From: Labia minor
Lineage: Eukaryota; Arthropoda; Insecta; Dermaptera; Spongiphoridae
NCBI GenBank assembly: GCA_963082975.1
Contig: OY720346.1
Span: forward strand, 46,043,296 to 46,107,295
Direction of reading: 5' to 3'
Length of the DNA: 64,000 nt
How positions within the stretch are numbered: position 1 is the stretch's first letter; each line of letters opens with the position of its first letter. The notes under the pieces are model-generated. The model saw only the letters and a list, made by a program, of their open reading frames with translations. It was not told the origin of the DNA and made no database searches. The translations under genes and the position numbers were made by a program. Below, one piece after another: positions 1-12,076 of this stretch.

Positions 1-893
1 AAATAAAAATTATTTGTATAATATGATATTAATTTATGTTTTTAATTAAATCTTTTTTTTTAATTAATAAAAGAGTTCACGAAAAATAGAAAATAATATA
101 TTCCAAAAAGGATGGTGAACTTGTAAGAAAAATTCTTTAATTATAAAATATTTCTTCGGACAGGATCACCAAACAATTGTTGAATAGCTATTTCACATCT
201 AATATAGATAAAATGGAAAAAATATAAATTATAAAAAATTAATAAAAAATATAACTATAGCAAATCATTACAAACAGAATATAAAAATTTCTCTATACAA
301 ATTTTGGGCAAAAATTACTTATTATTAGGTAGGTACGTTGTGTGAAGGTCCAAAGAAACGGAGTCCTCTGATAAATATCAAGAAAATCATTAGAATAATT
401 TACTTATAATTAATTTTCATAAAAAATAAATGGACTGAGAACAAACCATTAACTTTTATAAACTGCTATATTTGATAATATATTATTTATATATAGATAT
501 ATTATTGTTTTTTCTCTTTATAAAAAAATAATATATTCTTAGTCATCATCATATTAATTTAATGACCCATTTGTATCCGATATTATCATCACTTAACTAA
601 TTTTTTATTATTTTTTTTACATAAGTTATTTTATAAATTATTAATACAAGATTATTTAAAATGATCGACCCAATATAATTAATTTATATTATAGAAATAT
701 GAACATAGATAATTTTAAATTCATTTGGAGAATAAATTCAGGTGAGAAAGAAATACGCTAAGTGATGGCAATACTATCTCTGGCGAGATAGTAAAAAAAG
801 CGAATAAAAATATAATAATCAAATAATCATATAATTAGTTATTTATACCTTATTCTAATTCATATAATTCATTTGTTTTTGTTGTTGGTTCAG
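1..893. other. AT-rich sequence upstream of GPCR exon, with family F hairpin
   Basis: No gene is visible before the exon acceptor at 893. A perfect hairpin ACTATCTC-TGGC-GAGATAGT at 773-792 followed by an A run is the 3-prime end of a family F element. The remainder is low-complexity intron. Confidence 0.45.
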
Positions 894-1058
894 ACGTTGG
901 TGGCTGGTGGAACCATCTCGCTGTTGGCACAACTTCTGACCCTTGGTACTGCCCTCAAACGTCTTCGGGTGGCCACACAGGACGCATCCGCTGTTGCACT
1001 TCTCAATACCGCCCTCGCTCTTGGTGCCAGCAATATTTTATTTATATTTGGTGTGCAG
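894..1058 (+). CDS. Adhesion-type GPCR, exon with TM1 and TM2
   Basis: This 55-codon internal exon belongs to a seven-transmembrane receptor of the adhesion (class B2) type, a plasma-membrane protein. The acceptor is TTGGTTCAG ending at 893 and the donor is CAG|GTAAAA at 1059; both sides are phase 0. Residues 1-21 form TM1 (TLVAGGTISLLAQ...), followed by a basic first intracellular loop (KRLRV). Residues 35-53 form TM2 (LLNTALALGASNILFIFG), which resembles the family's NLCxSLxxxxLLFLxG pattern. Base composition is clearly GC-richer than the flanks. It joins in frame to the exon at 47733. Upstream exons with the N-terminus, GAIN domain and GPS are not in the window. I cannot assign the subfamily; the class assignment rests on all four exons together. 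Confidence 0.8.
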
Positions 1059-1339
1059 GTAAAAAATTATTTCTCCACCTTTTTAAATAATAAAAATACT
1101 CTAAAAATATCACGAAAAATTAAATTAAAGATTTATTAATTATGTATTAAAAATATATAACGACCTTTCCCAAAAGATTATAAACATTTTTTAATTCTTA
1201 TTTTTTCTTATTGTAGGATAAAAGATGATCTTTTAATTTTTTTTATTGACCGACTTTTATAGACTAATTATTTTTTGGGATTTACCTCTAAAGTTTGGAT
1301 TCATTTGGAAATAATAAAAAATAAAGGATTCATCTAAAT

Positions 1340-1651
1340 CAGGGATGTCCAACATTTTAATTTAATGGGCCACATCGCAAACTTAAATATTTAACTGGGC
1401 CGCAAAATTACCAGAATATGTTAAGCCTAGCTAGTGAATGTCTCAAAACTTATGGAGATTTTTGGGGATAGAGGTGGTTTTTTGTTTTTGAATGTTGCCC
1501 CCAGCCTTTTTTTTATAGCCTCGAAGTTATAGGTCGCTTGCCGGACTGTGAATTCTTTAAAATTTAACTCCAAAATGAGTCGATAGTGGGCCGCATCAAA
1601 ACCTTGAGTGGGCCGCAATGCGGCCCGCGGGCCGCGTGTTGGACATCCCTG
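1340..1651. mobile_element. hAT MITE (CAGGGATGTCC type) with perfect TSD
   Basis: Ends are CAGGGATGTCCAACA and its inverse, with duplicated ATCTAAAT at 1332-1339 and 1652-1659. The 312 bp contain GGGCCGC-rich subterminal blocks and no transposase. The minus-strand frame across it has no domain. Confidence 0.88.
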
Positions 1652-1964
1652 ATCTAAATCTTCTACTGAAAATAGAATAATCACTAGATACCATAAATAG
1701 AAAGTTGTTTCTGATAATTCAAAATATTCGAGTATCATTCTAATTATAGAGTTATACTATTAAGAAAAATAAATTTAAAATCTTTATTATATGATTAATT
1801 ATATATGGTACAAATATGTTCAGAGGAATCATACATTATTAATTTAATTTTCCTTTAATATCCATTATGATCTGATGATTTTAATAATAATAATAATAAA
1901 ACATTCCATTTTTATAACGTTTTTCTTAACTTCACTTGGCGTCTGTCTCTCTGTCTTTCTGTCA

Positions 1965-2076
1965 ATGAAAAAGTTATTGGCTATATAATAAATTGTAAAT
2001 ATAATATATAAGATTTTACATTTATTTATTTGATTATATACGAGGGGTGGGAATCGCAATCCTATTTTATAATAAT
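1965..2076. repeat. 112 bp segment repeated at 62145-62256
   Basis: ATGAAAAAGTTATTGGCTAT through CGAGGGGTGGGAATCGCAAT is shared with 62145-62256 with about one mismatch over 112 bp, in the same orientation and 60 kb apart. It is possibly one part of a MITE whose ends I cannot define. Confidence 0.6.
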
Positions 2077-2414
2077 TATAATTATAACGTTTTTCTTAAC
2101 TTTACTTGGCATCTGTCTCTCTGTCTGTCTGTTCGCTTTTTTGACAAATTGACATCGATTTTTCATTGACTTTTTATTGAGATAGACTTGTGAAAATTTT
2201 TATATATATTTCAATGGATCCCTAGAAGGAATACAAGAAATAAAATTGAATTATAATTAATTAATTGTAATTAATTAGCGATTAATTACTATTAGTAACT
2301 AACTCCTTTTGTGTTGCCCCGATTAATTTTTTGGAATGAAATTAAGATTATTTTATAGCATTAAAATTAATGATGAATTCTTATTAATCAGTTGTAACGC
2401 AATGAAGAGTGTTT

Positions 2415-4925
2415 TTTCCCCTAGTTTCTTTCATGTCCGACCTCCACCCAACACTTATTTTCTCTCAAGTTTCTTGCTTCTCTTAATCATGTGATCTATA
2501 TATTTAATTTTTTTGATTTATTATAATAATATTTAAACAAATAAAATTTTTTATTTTGTTAATTTATATAGATTTCATGTACAGAAATAATGAATGTTCC
2601 TAGCGAGATTTGAAATAATGTTGTCCGATTTGTCCTAAATCTGAATAAAAGAAAATTATAAATTTCCTCCTCTTCCAGTCCAATTCATTTATCCATCCAT
2701 GTTGTATAAGGCATCTTAAATTCTTAACACTCCGTTTTTTACCGACCGTCGATAGTAAGGGAGGTATTGTTTCCACACCAAATTTCACATGTGGAGATTT
2801 TTACATATCTCCACGAATCATGCATTTTCTTAACAGAAAAAAGTATTTTTAGCATGATGTCTGTCCGTCCGTCCGTATAGATGTGTACAGCTTGAGCGGC
2901 TCAACGGATTTTGATGAAATTTGGTATATTTACTTAATGCATCAATATAATGAATTGATCAACTTTTGGTACAAACCCGGAAACGGGAAGTGGTAATATT
3001 AGCGATCGACGATAGGGGAAGGGTTATTTTCACACCAAATTTCTCATGAGGAGTTTTTATACATATCACCACGAATCATGCACTTTGTATTGATTTTATC
3101 CTCGAGAAAAATCATGTTTATTAGTTTTTTCTTAATTTAAAATTATATCACGTCATCCAGCCATTCATGACGTCACAGCCTGGTCTTACATATATATTAT
3201 AAATAAAATAAAATTAAAAATATTTATGTTATATCCATATCTGTTTTTTATTACATTAATAGATATATTAAAATTATTTGAAATTATTTCTGTAACTGGA
3301 AATTAATTTACTTCAAACCGTCAGTATATATCAGTATTTTTTTCTGAATTTAATACCAAATTGATTTTCAAAATTTTTCATTCTTAATGCATATGATTGA
3401 TTACCTGTGTTAAAATTTAAAAAATTCAAATATTCTAATTTTTAAATTTATATACAATTTAATATTATTTTTTATTAATATCATATCAAAAAAAGAGAAT
3501 TTATTAAAATTTAAAAATAAAAAAAGAAGCCTATTAATAAAAAAAATATAATAGAATACATTAATTTTGATTTAAAACAAATTTTAAAAAAATACTCAAA
3601 ATTTAAAACATCTCGTTTATATCATTTGTCTAAAAAATCATATTTTAATTTTTATATACTTAACCAAGAAATCATTTTTGCACTTAAAATATAGCTGTAA
3701 TTAATAATTGAATCAAAAACAAAGATAATATAATTTAGTCATTTTAGTTGACGTTTTGAAAATATTTTTGTATTCATAAAACATTAAAAATAATAATTTC
3801 TGTTTTTTTATAAAATGTATACCCTTCACTTTTAAATAGAAAAGAAGAAATATTCAAATATAGAAAGAATAAATACAAAATAATTTAAGTTAAATATGAT
3901 TTAAATACTTTATTAAATTAATTAAAATGACAACTTTTAGAATAAATTATTTAATTGAAATAATATTTAAATATAAGAATTTAAAAAAAAATATATTAAT
4001 TCTTTGTTTGGGAATTGTTATTTAATTATGTGCAACATAATTCGACTTACACAGACCATTGTTATTTTTATTAATATCACATAATAAAAAAGAATCTTTT
4101 AAACATAATAAATAAAAAAAACATTTTAATAAATTATAATAGAATATAATCATCTGGATTTAAAACAAATTTAAAAAATATATCCAATTTAAAAATGTCA
4201 AAAATTTAAAACAACTTTATATCATATTTTAATTTTTTTATAATATATATATTTAGTAATGAATAATAGAGTAATTAAATTAAAATAAAAAACAAAGATA
4301 ATATAATTCAGTCATTTTAATTGAGGTTTTAAAAATTATTTTCACTTCATAAAATACTAAATAATATTTTTTTTTATTATTCAATGATAAAATTTATATA
4401 TTATTATATATTATAGAAAAGAAGAAATATTCAAATAAATAAAAAATAATTTAAGATAAAAATATGATCTAATTATTTTATTAAATTAAATAAAATGAGA
4501 ACTTTTAGAATAAATTATTTAATTGAATTGATATTTGAATATTAGAATTTAAAATAAAAAGTGAGAAATATATATATTCTTTGATTGGGAATCGCGCTAT
4601 GATAATTCACTGTTTAAAATGATTCCGCTAGGGTCAGTGGCTCGCTAGCTGCTCTTGAATGAACAACACGGAGAATTATATAAACTTTAAAAAATTAATT
4701 TCTGCGGTTATTGATTAGATATTAATAAAATTTATTTACTCTAGAGGTATATAATAATATCGTGATGTAATTTCATAGAAATCGGTTCAGCCAATTCTGA
4801 CTCTATAAAATAGTTATTTTCCCGATAGACAGACAGATAGACATGAAAAATTTTAAAGTTACTTTTGGATTCTAGAGGTCATGAAACGCTAAGACATGCA
4901 AAAAATTTTAAATTCTGAGCAATGT
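2415..4925 (-). mobile_element. Helitron-1 fragment, old, with nested Helentron-like element
   Basis: This region matches the interior and 5-prime part of the 18560-22559 Helitron (for example TCATGTCCGACCTCCA at about 2432, and the GACAGACAGA...ATTTTAAATTCTGAGCAATG block at about 4829-4923). It lacks both termini. The element at 2741-3324 interrupts it. Much of the remainder is AT-rich and diverged. Confidence 0.6.
2741..3324 (+). mobile_element. Helentron/DINE-like element copy 1 (3-prime end lost)
   Basis: It starts ACCGACCGTCGATAG and carries the central GTCC microsatellite and the family's conserved interior (GATTTTGATGAAATTTGGTA, GGAAACGGGAAGTGG, ATGACGTCACAGCCTGG). It stops at CAAACCGTCAG without the terminal hairpin. 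It is the most diverged copy in the window, hence probably the oldest. Confidence 0.7.
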
Positions 4926-5000
4926 CATTTTTTTAAATATGTTACATACTTTGATATAAGCATATTACAGTGAAAAATAATAATATATTATTATAAATAA

Positions 5001-5180
5001 TCTGGAGTGTCTCCACTCGACTATCTCACAATTTGAATTGGATTAAATAACATATATTATATTTAAATTAAATTTAATTAATTAAATCATAAATTAAAAT
5101 CAATAAATAATATTTATTAAACAAGGGCGTGTTTGGCTCTTTGTTGATGCACCACGACACGTAATGCTGTTTGAAAAAAT
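5001..5180 (+). repeat. Family F copy, partial
   Basis: It starts TCTGGAGTGTCTCCACTCGA and includes the TTTGGCTCTTTGTTGATG block. The 3-prime hairpin is missing. It lies just left of Helitron-1 in unit 1. Confidence 0.5.
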
Positions 5181-5439
5181 AACGATTCTCAGAGATATAG
5201 ATATATTTGTTAAAATGATGAAAGTTAGATAATTTTATATATTACTAGCTGCTCAGAGCGCCTTCGGCCCCTGTACCCCCGAGTGGTACATAGTATTTGG
5301 TTGAAAGTAGTAAAAGGTTTTCATCCATTTTGTTTCAATCCGTATATTACATAAAACATTCATTTCTTTTTGTGTTCTTATTTAAAATATATTTCAATTT
5401 AATCAGTAAATTAATTATATATATTATTATTGTATATGG

Positions 5440-6330
5440 TATATCTATCTATCTATGTGGCTCAAAGATACTCGAAAGTTCTTGGCCGCAACAACCACAT
5501 TTCTCCAAGTGTCCCTATCCTGAGCCCTTGTCCCATCTCTCTTACGTCCCTTCCTACGCGTCATTGGTTTTCCAAGCGGACGTTTTCTAATCGCGGTCTC
5601 CCCACCAATATATTTTTCTTCTCCCATTCTAGCCACGTGCCCTGCTTATCGCAGCTTTTTCCCTTTTATAACCATAACTATTTCTGAAGATGCAGAGAGG
5701 CCATGCAATTTCTTGTTATGCAGTCTCCCCCATTCCCCGGTGACCTCATCTTTCTTTGGCCAATAAATGCAGGGAAGAATCCTATCCTACAGGCAAAATA
5801 ATTTTTTTATATATTCCCTTTTGATATAATTTTGATGAGATAAACCTCTTTATTGCAAGATAACAGGCGTTTCCCGATTGCAACCCCGATTTAAATTCTT
5901 CTCAAATATTATTATCCTTTGTGATTACATTCAATTTTTCAACATATTCAAATTCTACATTTTGTATCTTAGGATTTTGTATGTTAATACTCTTCCTCTT
6001 TGTTACTAAATATTTTTTCTTATCACTATTAATTTCAAACCTCCATTAATTTTTCCTCGCTATCTGCAATTGCAATTGCCGAATCTCCTATTATATTTAA
6101 GTCGTCTGGGTAACCTAATATTTCACAATTGATTTCCGCATCTTACTCTTTCTTTACTACCTTCAAGACAAATTTGAAGATCAAAATTTGAAAAAGTTTA
6201 TGCTGATCTATATTGAGTCATGCGTATGTTTTACTAAAGTCTACAAATAATTAGTGAACAGAAATATTGAATTCGCGATTTTTTTCCTAATATCTGTCAT
6301 AATGATAATATCTTAATTAATGTTGATCGA
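5440..6330 (-). mobile_element. LINE reverse-transcriptase 3-prime fragment inside Helitron-1 (unit 1)
   Basis: This is the homologue of the LINE piece at 18800-19560. The minus-strand frame at 5445-5636 contains HMARMGEEKYIGG-like and RKRDGTRAQDRDTWRNVVVA peptide, the C-terminus of an RTE-like ORF2. It is shorter than in unit 2, since the LYGWEAW segment is deleted. It is a non-coding remnant. Confidence 0.6.
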
Positions 6331-7196
6331 TTTGGCCTGAACCCGCAATGATATCTCCTAATATTTCCTCCGCCTATGTTTCTTAAGTATTTTCTATGTT
6401 ATAATAGTATAATATATCTTGATCATTACATTTTGATATTTTATTTTCATTGTTAGATTATTATTGAATATTTTTAATTATAATGAAACTTGAGAAAATG
6501 CAAAAATAGAGACTTGAGACAATTTATAAAAATTAACGGTATAAAACTATAGATAAATTATCAATATATACATTCATTAATAGTATTAATTTAAATTAAT
6601 TGATTTATTTGTTTTTTTATTATTAAGTTCATTTATTAATTTTTTTAGATCATAGTTATTTTCCTCCCTTAAAAGAAACTTATCTAATTCTGTGGTGCTA
6701 GGGGATTTGAAAATTATTAGTCGCAATATGAAGATTTCGCTTACAGTTTCTGTCATGTCCGACCTCCGTCCAACAGTTATTTCCCTCAAGTTTCTTGATT
6801 CTCTTAATCATGTGATCTATATATTTAATTTTTTTTGATTCATTGTAATAAAATTTAAACAAATAAAAATTTTCACTTTGTTAATTTATATAAATTTCAA
6901 TTTACACTGATTGTGAGTGATACGCTTTGCCAAGACTCTGAATAATTTTTGTATATAAATATTGAATGTTCTTAGCGAGATTTTTTAACCTTTCACTCTT
7001 TCAAATAGAAAAGAAGAAATATTCAAATATATAGAAAGAATAAATAAAAATTAAGTTAATATAAATATGATTTAAATATTTTATTAAATTAATTAAAATG
7101 GGAACTTTTAGAATAAATTATCTAATTGAATTGATATTTGAATATTAGAATTTAAAATAAAAAGTGATATATTATAATAATTCTTTTATTGGGAAT

Positions 7197-7461
7197 CAGG
7201 GCCGCGACGTGGGTGCAAAGCGCCCGTGTGCAAATTTTTAAAAAGCGCCCCCTTTATCAATAGAACAATAAAAGCTTACCACTTAATTGCTATTGCCACT
7301 AATTTACACTTTTACGCACAATGCTCTAATTCACAGTTTGAATATTTCTAAATAAATTAATAAATTTAAAAATATAGTCAGAATACATAAAATAAAATAG
7401 AATGGTCAGTTTGGCGCCCGTGGGCAGCGCCCACCTTGCACACGTGCACGCCGCGGCCCTG
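7197..7461. mobile_element. hAT MITE with perfect 8 bp TSD
   Basis: Ends are CAGGGCCGCGACGTG and, on the opposite strand, CAGGGCCGCGGCGTG. The flanking direct repeat is TTGGGAAT at 7189-7196 and 7462-7469. The 265 bp element has no transposase. It sits inside Helitron-1 and is absent from the unit 2 copy. Confidence 0.85.
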
Positions 7462-7619
7462 TTGGGAATCTCTATGATAATTCATTGTTTAAAATGCTTC
7501 CGCTAGGGACAGTGAGCCGATAGACGCTCTTGAATGAACAACACGGAGAATTATATAAACTTTAAAAAATTAATTTCTCCGGTTATTGTTTAGATATAAA
7601 TAAAATTTATAGCCTATGT

Positions 7620-8084
7620 CAGAGGTTCTTAAACCTTTGTACTCCGCGGACCCCCACTTGAAAAAAAAATTTTTGACGGACCCCATCCCAACTTTAGGTT
7701 CTTTACGTCATTTTATTAGTTAATTTCTGGCTTACGATCTCATAAGAACAAGGATATATGATGGATATTTCTAACAGTGATTGGTGAATAACGATTTTTT
7801 TGCATATAGTAGAACACATTTTATTAGAAATTATAATATTGAAGAAAGAAAATTCAGCTAAATATGAAGATGGAAACGGTAGCAATAGTTTTCTTGCACA
7901 TTTCGTTGAATTTGGGTATTTGATCTCTGTTTCCTCACAAAGCCATGCCATCGCTTCTTTTATATTATTTAAAGTTTTAACTGACTCATCATTTTCTCGT
8001 GCACCTGTACGATGGCTTTGCGGACCCCTAGTAAAGGCTTCGCGGACCCCCAGGGGTCCGCGGACCACAGTTTAAGGACCTCTG
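7620..8084. mobile_element. hAT MITE (CAGAGGTTCTTAAACC type) with perfect TSD
   Basis: Ends are CAGAGGTTCTTAAAC and the inverted CAGAGGTCCTTAAACTG, each next to a CCGCGGACCCCC-like subterminal block. The target duplication is GCCTATGT at 7612-7619 and 8085-8092. The 465 bp element has no transposase domain; open frames across it are chance. It is nested in Helitron-1 and present only in unit 1. Confidence 0.85.
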
Positions 8085-8312
8085 GCCTATGTTACTCTAG
8101 GGGTATATAAGAATATTGTGATGTAATTTCATAGAAATCGGTTCAGCCAATTCTGAGTCTATAAAATAGTAATTTTCCGGACAGACAGACAGACAGACAT
8201 GAAAAATTCTAAAGTCACTTTTGGATTCTAGAGGTCATGAAACGCGAAGATATGCAAAAATTTTTAAATTCTGAGCAATGTGCAGATAAAAACCTTTTTT
8301 TATATATATAGA

Positions 8313-8913
8313 TTATTATTATTATTATAATCAGAATGTTTTTCTCAAAGAGATTTTTAAAATTATTACTAACTAAAAAAAATCGCCATCTACTATTTAT
8401 TTAGAAAATAAAGCACAGCGGCAAGGTGCCACCCTCTCCTGTGGGCGAATCAATAAACCCATTACTATAAATAGCGAAAAATTCCACAATTGTAAGTACT
8501 GTATCTGTACAACCTTAATAATTTTTATCTCGTAAACTAGAAGCGACCGCCACATACTTCTTAAGGAGAGTTTGTTTTGAATCAAAAAAGGAATCTACTA
8601 GTAAAGTTTTATCAAAATCCATCATACATACATTTAACTAAACAATTACCCAAAACATACCTGGACACTTAAATGCAAGTTTTGAAACCTCCCTGCTTGA
8701 AACAAAGTTTTTACATCTTGCCTAACAAGTAATTCAAGTCGCCCACCAGATCGCAATGCAAGCACCCGCCAGATCGCAGGCCAATTTTAAAGTTAAAAAT
8801 TATATGGCAAAATGGATGGAATCAAGTTTTCATCAATTAATATGAGTTAGCTGCTGTTCTCGTCATTATTATAGTTCAAGAGATTAGTATATTATATATA
8901 TCTTATCTTATCT
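8313..8913. other. Shared 0.6 kb block next to Helitron-1 (unit 1)
   Basis: This sequence is nearly identical to 22560-23165 and lies outside the Helitron 5-prime end in both places. It shows that the two Helitrons are parts of a segmental duplication and not independent insertions. The minus strand has a short open stretch (SGGRLELLVRQDVKTLFQAG, then RFQNLHLSVQ) ending exactly at a good donor (CAG|GTATGT near 8665). This is a possible relic exon that I cannot identify. Confidence 0.5.
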
Positions 8914-8929
8914 TCTTATACTAGTAAAA

Positions 8930-8966
<37 letters not shown>

Positions 8967-10480
8967 GTTCTCAAAAACCGCTCTAACGATTTTTTTGAAA
9001 TTCACACTAGATATAGTATTTATAAAGAAAAATTGAGTTTTATTGATCACATCTTTGGAAAAATACATCTTCATTAGTTTTTCTTAATTTAAATTTATAA
9101 ATGGATGACGTCACAACCACCGCCTGTGAGAGATATATATATCTATTCTTAAAATAAAATTAAAAATATTTATATTATATTCATATTTGATTTTTTTTTT
9201 ACACAATGTTTAGTAGAAGATTTATCTTTATATTCGATTCGATATATATTGGAGAATTAAATGACATTATCAATTTATTATACTCCGGTAAATATTATAA
9301 AATATTATATACTAAATATTCAATTAGTATATATTAGATAAAACATTTATTTGTTTTTGGGTTCTTATTTTTAATATATTTTAATTTAATCAGTAAATTA
9401 AATATATATTTATATTGTAAATGTTATATCTATTTATCTCTGTGTGTCCCTTCATATATTGTAATTCCACCCATAATAATAATAGGTTGGGGAAAAAGAA
9501 ATCCATTATTTTTACGTGAACTTCAAGACTTTATTTAACATGTTTTGCATTGTCCGATTTAGGTCAAATATGCACCATTTTGTTCTATAATTTGTTGCCA
9601 TTTTAATGGTAGCTTCATTATGCCTCTCTCATAAAAGTCTTGGTCCTTATTAGCGAAAAACTCCAGCAATTGATTTTCACACTCTTTCCTTGATGCCAAT
9701 TTCTTATCACTAAAACACGCTTTGACCACGATCGCTTTCGCATAATGTTGTCGTATGTGACCCATTTCTCATCCCCAGTCACCATCCGTTTAAGAAATGG
9801 GTTGATTTCATTACGTTTGGCCAAGGCTTCGCAGATGGAAATTCGATCCATCATGTTTTTTGGTGTTAATTGGTGTGGCACCCAAACATCAAGCTTTTTT
9901 TTAAACCCAGCTTTGTGCAAATGGTTTAAAACTGTTTTGTGGTCGATCTTTAACTCCTGGGCGATGCTACGACTACTAATATGCCGGTCCACTTCGATGA
10001 TTTCAGTGACTTTGTCGACATTTTCGACGACGGGCCTGCCTGTGCGAGGGGCATCCTTAACGTCAAAAATACCCGAACGGAATCGACGAAACCAAAATTG
10101 CGCGTAATTAGCTGTTACAGTATCGGGACCATAAACACTATTCACATTTTCAGCCGCCTGACTTGCATTTTCGCCCTTATCAAAGAAAAACTGTAAAATG
10201 TACCGAATTTTCTCTTTGTTGACTTCCATCTTTAACGCCGTGTAACTCAGAACTGAATGGACAAAACAAAAAACTGCAAACGAATTCTTTTAGTGCGAAC
10301 TGTTACCTTGACAACGAGCATAAATTTGAAATTGTTTGATCGATAATTTACGAGATATCGATCACTACAGCCATCTACCGAAAAAATAATGGATTTCTTT
10401 TTCCCCAACCTAATATTTTAGTACCGGGACGACCGGGACCCCGAGGCTCGGCTCGGTACATAAGTTAAAAAAAAATAATT
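8914..10480 (+). mobile_element. Helitron-like family C copy interrupted by mariner (unit 1)
   Basis: It begins near TCTTATACTAGTAAAAATTG and contains the CAAAAACCGCTCTAACGAT block. It reaches a palindromic GC-rich block (CCGAGGCTCGGCTCGG) at about 10440-10458. The mariner at 9485-10410 sits inside. Related copies are at 17018-18559, 25811-27356 and about 42120-43220. Exact ends are uncertain. Confidence 0.5.
9485..10410 (-). mobile_element. mariner (mellifera-like) transposon, internally deleted, nested in Helitron-like sequence
   Basis: Inverted ends are GGTTGGGGAAAAAGAAATCC with TA duplicated at 9483-9484 and 10411-10412. The 926 bp are shorter than the usual 1.3 kb. On the minus strand the transposase starts at 10229 (MEVNKEKIRYILQFFFDKGE). 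It runs through the HTH region and WVPHQLTPKNMMDR to VTGDEKWVTYDN, which holds the first catalytic Asp. Then comes a deletion or frameshift, and the C-terminus (ECENQLLEFFANKDQDFYER, ...IEQNGAYLT) resumes near 9765-9559. The second and third catalytic Asp are missing, so it is inactive. Confidence 0.88.
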
Positions 10481-11246
10481 CATTATTATTGAGTTTGAAT
10501 TAAAAAATATTGATATACAATTCTTTAATTATTTATTACAATTATTAAATGTTGCATCATTGCATCTATCTGATTAAAATGAATGGGTCCTCAATAATCA
10601 AACAAACAATTTTAGCTAGCATTATAAGATTAATCCAAGTAATATCGTCTATTTCTATTCGACACTATTTTCAGTTATGAAATGAACAGTCAGTATAGAG
10701 TAAAAAAATTGTAATTGTAATATTATATACTAAATATTCAATCAGTATATTAGATAAAACATTTATTTGTTTTTGTGTTCTTACTTTAAATATATTTTAA
10801 TTTAATCAGTAAATTAATTATATATTATTATGGTAAATGTCCCTTCATATATTGTGATTCCAGCCATCTTACTTACTTTTTAATGTCTTCAGTGTTTATT
10901 TAAAAAGGCCAATATATTAAAAAAATTAAATTATAAACATAATAAAAAATATACATCTTCTTTGAATGAGATGAATGTAGATATCAAATTTTAAATAAGT
11001 TGACATAAATAATTAATAATAATTAATAAATAATTCCAATTTATATGATCTTAATATATTTTGAGAATTAGATAAATAATATAGAGAGCAAAAAATATTT
11101 AAAAATAGATATTTATTTAAATGAAATAAAATTATTTAATTTACAGAATGAAAATGTCTACAATAATATCTAAACATTTTTTCTTTATAATTTTACATTA
11201 TAATAATACTAATTACAGTAGTTATATAATATGGGAATTTTCAACT
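10481..11246. other. AT-rich Helitron-like interior
   Basis: No gene is visible. The stretch shares long blocks with 17043-17280, 33030-33130 and 42530-42900 (for example TATTTACAATTATTAAATG, and TTTAAATAAGTTGACATAAA). It appears to be degraded Helitron-like family C sequence linking the mariner-bearing part to the helicase relic. Confidence 0.4.
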
Positions 11247-11402
11247 TTGACCGCCGATTTGACCATTTTCCAAGCTCAGGGCCAGACACTCAAGTGCTGC
11301 GGAATTAATTTGCAATCCCCATGTTTTTCCCACGGCCAATTATATGTTGCATGTTGTGAGTATGTGATTACACAAATTGGGAAAAAATCACTCGAAATGC
11401 AA
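11247..11402 (+). pseudogene. Helitron helicase (Pif1-like) C-terminal relic
   Basis: The frame reads FQAQGQTLKCCGINLQSPCF then SHGQLYVACC. In Helitron Rep/helicases the corresponding C-terminal motifs are (N)KxQGQxLKxxGIDLRxPCF and SHGQLYVACSR. The relic is about 45 residues with no upstream helicase or Rep domain. It implies that an autonomous Helitron once lived here. A related piece at 42890-42920 lacks the helicase motif. Confidence 0.7.
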
Positions 11403-11429
11403 TTAAAAAAATAATTGAAAAGTTAGGCT

Positions 11430-12076
11430 AAGCAGACGTCTTAAATATTATAAGAGATTCGGCAATTGCAATTACAGATAGCGTGGAAAAATTAATGGAG
11501 GTTTGAAATTAATAGTGATAAGAAAAAATATTTAGTGACAAAGAGGAACAGTATTAACATACAAAATCTTAATATACAAAATGTAAAATTTGAATAAGTA
11601 TTTAGAAAAATTGAATGTAATCACGAAGGATAATAATATTTGAGAAGAATTTAAATCGAGGTATCAATCGGGAAACGCCTGTTATCATGCAGTAAAGAGG
11701 CTTATCTCATCAAAATTATTATCAAAGGGAATCAAGACCATGGACGCATAGGAAGGGACGTAAGAGAGATGGGACAAGGGCTCAGGATAGGGACATTTGG
11801 AGAAATGTGGCCAAGAACTTTTGAGTATCTTTGAGCCATATAAATAGATAGATATAACATATACAATAATAATATATATATATAATTAATTTACTGATTA
11901 AATTAAAATATATTTTAAATTTGAACACAAAAAGAAATGAATGTTTTATGTAATATACTGATTGAAACAAAATGGATGAAAACCTTTTACTACTTTTAAC
12001 CAAATACTATGTACCACTGGGGGTACAGGGGGCGGAGCACCCGTCCAGGTGTGAAGAGCGCCGAAGGCGCTCTGAC
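11430..12076 (+). mobile_element. Helitron-1/LINE 3-prime fragment upstream of ankyrin gene A
   Basis: LINE-derived sequence (GAGATTCGGCAATTGCAATT...) leads into the Helitron-1 3-prime tail with hairpin GAGCGCCGAAGGCGCTC and CTGACCAGCTGG at 12057-12076; the usual CTAG is changed to CTGG. It is shared with 24413-24955 in unit 2, so it was present before the duplication. Confidence 0.6.

Larger units (their letters stand above)
5245..8312 (-). mobile_element. Helitron-1, unit 1 copy, with two nested hAT MITEs
   Basis: The minus-strand 5-prime end is TCTATATATATAAAAAAAGG at 8312 and the 3-prime end is CTAG at 5245, again with A and T flanks. The 3-prime hairpin is damaged here (AGCGCCTTCGGCCCC). 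A junction near 6985 removes about 1.6 kb present in the 18560-22559 copy. Two hAT MITEs (7197-7461 and 7620-8084) are inserted, each with an 8 bp target duplication. Confidence 0.75.

Noticed and set aside
7703-8075. Frames on both strands across 7.7-8.1 kb
   Set aside because: They lie inside a hAT MITE with perfect target duplication and no transposase motifs.
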